Shown here one piece after another: positions 60,956 through 64,000 of a stretch of 64,000 nt of DNA (within the stretch, counting starts at the first letter, position 1; each line of letters begins with the position of its first letter). The notes below the pieces were generated by a model. It made no database searches. It was not told where the DNA came from and was given only the letters and a program-made list of their open reading frames with translations. The stretch is from Glandiceps talaboti. Taxonomy: Eukaryota; Hemichordata; Enteropneusta; Spengelidae. The translations under genes and the position numbers were made by a program. Where the stretch lies: NCBI RefSeq assembly GCF_964340395.1, contig NC_135551.1, forward strand, positions 28,744,880 through 28,808,879. Reading direction: 5' to 3'.

Positions 60956-61054
60956 GCTGGTCGGTCTCCACTCCACTTAGCTGTTACCGATGGACATGTG
61001 GAGGCTATCAAAGCACTCATAGAAGAAGGATGTCCTGTTGATAGGCAGGATCAG
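60956..61054 (+). CDS. ankrd6: ankrd6-like exon 3: ankyrin repeat 3
   Basis: Seen: a pyrimidine-rich acceptor (cttgttttctcgtag) ends at 60955; 99 nt give 33 residues (73-105), phase 0. The repeat is canonical: AGRSPLHLAVTDGHVEAIKA, then EEGCPVDRQDQ. The SPLHLA and DGHVEAIKALI blocks fit the ankyrin beta-hairpin and helix pattern, and GC-x-x-DRQD matches what I recall of ANKRD6 repeat 3, the strongest single argument for the name. Two donors overlap: CAG|gtggta at 61055 and CAGGTG|gtaatg at 61058. The first keeps 33 residues and phase 0; the second adds one Val. No further exon was recognised between 61055 and 64000, so the gene continues beyond the window. Confidence 0.82.
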
Positions 61055-61071
61055 GTGGTAATGCATCTTTT

Positions 61072-61123
61072 TTATCATTTTGTTACCATAGCAACACTTA
61101 TCATTTTGTTACCATAGCAACAC
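61072..61123 (+). promoter_or_regulatory. Tandem 26-bp duplication, each copy with a perfect RFX X-box
   Basis: Two identical adjacent 26-bp copies. Each contains GTTACCATAGCAAC (61082-61095 and 61108-61121), which matches the X-box consensus GTNRCC-N2-RGYAAC at every defined position. The pair begins 18 bp after the exon 3 donor. RFX proteins bind such sites as dimers and often control ciliary genes. Function here is inferred. Confidence 0.45.
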
Positions 61124-61611
61124 TTTCATCATGTGAAATCGAAACATTATCTCATGTAAGATAAAATGAAATGTAAAGTTCTGTAACCCCTATTAATAGT
61201 AGAATGAACCAGCCTTTACATGGAAATGAAATGGGATGTACCATGATAATGGAAAAATGGGGGTTGGGGTCAAAAAGTTAAGTGGTAGTCAGTTTGTTCA
61301 TTTGAAGTTTCCGAAGCTGTTTTCACAGGTGGTTGAGTTCTAATGAGTTTTTTCTGTGTGATGGTATTATTATAACAATAGACTTTGGGGTAGTAGAAAA
61401 AAATTGCTTCCGCCCTTACTTTTGTTGAAAGAAGTATGTTACTGTGACTTCCATGATATCATTATTGCACATATTATCAAGGTATAAAGTCAATTTAACA
61501 ACATTATGAAAAATTCAGCCTAACTTCAGCTTGCCTGTACATTACTAGCATCAAAATGTATTCCTTTTACTTAGTAATCATTTGCAATCAAGTTTAGACT
61601 TCTTGAATCTT

Positions 61612-61710
61612 CTTTCTTCCTAGGAGGTATTCGTTTGTACAAAACTAAGAACAAGTTAATCCTTTCTTCGTAGGAGGTATTTGTTTGTACACAACTATGT
61701 ACAAGTTAAT
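61612..61710 (+). repeat. 50-bp tandem duplication
   Basis: Two copies beginning CTTTCTTC and TAGGAGGTATT at 61612 and 61662, each ending ACAAGTTAAT. Identity is about 88% by eye. Confidence 0.88.
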
Positions 61711-62841
61711 AGTCATGTGGATTGCCAAAGATATAACAAATCTTCTCAAAAGCTGTCATGAATTACCTAGTATTCCAACTACATAAAAATGGAAAAGTTT
61801 ATGTTTTATATATGCAATAGAATAACTCATCATTAATCAGTGATAATTCCCCAAACTAAGTAGGGAACAGAAACAATATGTATTACAATATGTATTAGTT
61901 TAGTGTTGTTCCATCAATATGTTAGAACACCCTCCCCCCACCCCTCCCAACAACAAAAGATATAGGATTACAATTTACTGGCCTGAAATCCATGCGAATG
62001 GGTGTTTTGAATTCGTTATTTCTCCATCACATAGACTGGGAAATCAAAATTCAAAATCCCCAGTTGTCTGGATTCTAGACTAAGAATTTAGATAAGTGAA
62101 AATTATGTTAGGAAGGACTGGACTCCTTGTAAATAACTTACAGAACTCAAGTTATTTGATCACATTGAATGATAAACTGAGTCTGTCGTCAATCACACTG
62201 GTGTTTGAATTAACAACATTTCCCCTTTTCAATGAGAAGCACATCACATACAATCCACAATACTTAAGATTCTCAACCCAGGAGGATCCAGCAATAAATA
62301 CAAATGATGTGTAGAGGTAACAAAAGAATAATTTAACATGGCCCAAGGCTGTACTTCACATGATGCAGCTGAGCTTGTAGGCCACCAAAGATGACTTCTT
62401 TTATCGGATTGTGAATATTGATCTGTATAACGGCACGTTTTAAATGAACACATAAAAAGAACAGTAAAGAGATCAATACTGGCAGGTTTAGGTGAGGGTA
62501 GTTTACTGGTGCTTGCTATTGTTTAGTTTTATGAATTTAATTACGAAGTAAAAGACAGAAGTAGTCAATAACTTTATTTCAAAGTCAGTGTTATTGAGAG
62601 TTTTGTATGATTAGTTGGGACAATAGCTCTTGTAAATTTGTGTTCTGGGGAATAACTGCCAAGTTTACTGTTTAATTGGAATAGAAAATAAAATTTTATG
62701 TGAAACTACTTAATGGTACTCTTCTCATTAAAAAAGATTGCATCACAAAATGGTCGCCTGTATTAGTTCTTGCACCTTATTTAAACTGAGAAATTTGTTT
62801 ATAGAACATTACAGAGATATTGTAAATTAAATAAATACAAC

Positions 62842-63063
62842 CCATAACACCAAAGTAAAGCGTTTTCTGTATGTACCCCAATCGTTTATAGCATCCATAT
62901 CAAGTGTAAAAGTATACTGTTTTATTTGCTAATTGACCACATTAGAAAGGTCATATGCTAGGCTTGTAAATAAACCAATTGATAACAGTATACTTTTACA
63001 CTTGATATGAATGCTATAAATGAGTGTAGCACATAGAGAAAGTGCTTTACTTCAGTGTTACTT
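62842..63063. mobile_element. 222-bp foldback element (MITE-like)
   Basis: The left arm (62842-62920) pairs with the right arm (62985-63063) at roughly 80-85% identity by eye. The best-paired block is AGCATCCATATCAAGTG...AGTATACTG against its inverted copy. The AT-rich loop is about 64 bp. It has no coding capacity and is unrelated in sequence to the hairpin at 39 kb. Confidence 0.55.
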
Positions 63064-64000
63064 GTTGTAGTATAACACAGCAAGCCTGTATCCTGGTATA
63101 GAACTATGGAATAAAAGAACCTCACACAGTGTACACAACTTTGCAAAAAGGTCAAGCATGTCAGACAATTTAATCATTGAATAAATGAATACATAATGAA
63201 TGGTTTAGTAATTTTTTTGAAATACGTAATCGGTAATTGTCGTCAAACTTCTGTTTATAAATTCCATCATCAGTAGTCTGGCTACTAGCTGTCAGCATTA
63301 ACCATTATATGTCATCTTATCTGTATAGCTGTACTGGGTTTTACTGTACTTTGATAACACATTGAAATGAAATGAAGAACTTCAGTAGATATCTTATACC
63401 ATGGTTATTTTAACCTTTAGTTTTAACAAATAACATCTATGAGTGTCAGTGAGTAATGTCTGTTGTCTGTATGGGTTTTATGAATGTCAGCCTGTCTGTT
63501 GCCTGTACAGGTTGGAACACTCTACTATAAAGATAGGGGAAATTATTTTTATTCATTTGTGAGAACTAAGAAGTTCAAAGTCATCAGTTTTGATAGATTT
63601 AAAACATTTGTTATTTTTTTTATTATTATTATTCATACACAATGCATCATATTTCTTCTTTTCCATATTTGTATGTCATCATAATGGATTACTTCACAGG
63701 TACGGTTAAACTCAACTTCCATTCTGTTTACTCGATCTATTTGTCAATTTCTATCACACTAACACTGTGTTTTGACTTTTGGTGATTCTCCACAAAGCCT
63801 GCCTATTACCTAATACATTTTCCCTACCCTTTATATTTCAAGTTAGAAGCAATTAACTTCTTACCCCATGAGATTCTTCATCTTAAAATTTATAAAATGT
63901 AACTTCTTTTCCATTGACAATAAGAAAATTGGTAAATAAAGTCTACCTAATTTGAAATTACAGAGATTAAAGCCCTGTTCTCACTTGAGTTAAATAGAAA

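Larger units (their letters stand above)
61055..64000 (+). other. Start of intron 4, running off the window
   Basis: Sequence downstream of exon 3. It contains the 26-bp duplication with X-boxes (61072-61123), a 50-bp tandem duplication (61612-61710) and a foldback element (62842-63063). I looked for a fourth ankyrin-repeat exon after an AG and found none. Confidence 0.6.

Overview
The window looks like nuclear DNA from an invertebrate animal with a mosaically methylated genome. A hemichordate, amphioxus or lophotrochozoan would fit, but the sequence does not settle the taxon. The reasons are interrupted coding exons with GT/AG borders, tRNA-derived SINEs, very long microsatellites, and a sharp switch in CpG content. 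There are no prokaryotic-style genes. Almost every long open frame is an artefact of repeats whose period keeps several frames open.

Layout. Positions 1 to about 36.0 kb form a gene-poor, CpG-normal domain crowded with simple repeats: arrays of ATGT/ACAT, CTGT/CAGA, CA, TA, TC and trinucleotides, and short tandem repeats at 12.1 and 17.8 kb. It also holds a probable Penelope-like retroelement relic with a hammerhead-like core near 16.5 kb. I found no credible protein-coding gene there. Around 36.0-36.8 kb is a CpG-dense stretch ending in a strong splice-donor sequence (ATG|GTAAGT at 36784/36785), which I propose as a non-coding first exon and promoter region. From about 37.6 kb to the end CpG is almost absent, as expected for a methylated gene body transcribed to the right.

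The one gene I can support is on the + strand and is cut by the right edge. Exons at 57570-57716, 59268-59366 and 60956-61054 encode the first 105 residues of an ankyrin-repeat protein, one 33-residue repeat per exon, all phase 0. Repeats 1-3 resemble the N-terminus of ANKRD6/Diversin, a Dishevelled- and casein-kinase-I-binding regulator of Wnt and planar polarity signalling. The CpG-poor domain from about 37 kb to 57.5 kb would be its long first intron. That interval holds a cluster of four SINEs from two tRNA-derived families, a GC-rich 226-bp hairpin element, and minisatellites of 36, 35, 81/72, 51 and 155 bp. The introns among the ankyrin exons hold a second foldback element and a set of RFX X-box-like motifs, including two exact copies in a 26-bp tandem duplication just after exon 3.

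How it fits together: a left intergenic domain, a promoter at a methylation boundary, and a right-hand transcription unit whose introns carry decaying mobile elements and possible ciliary-type regulatory sites. Gene identity, the first exon and the X-box regulation are inferences from sequence reading alone.
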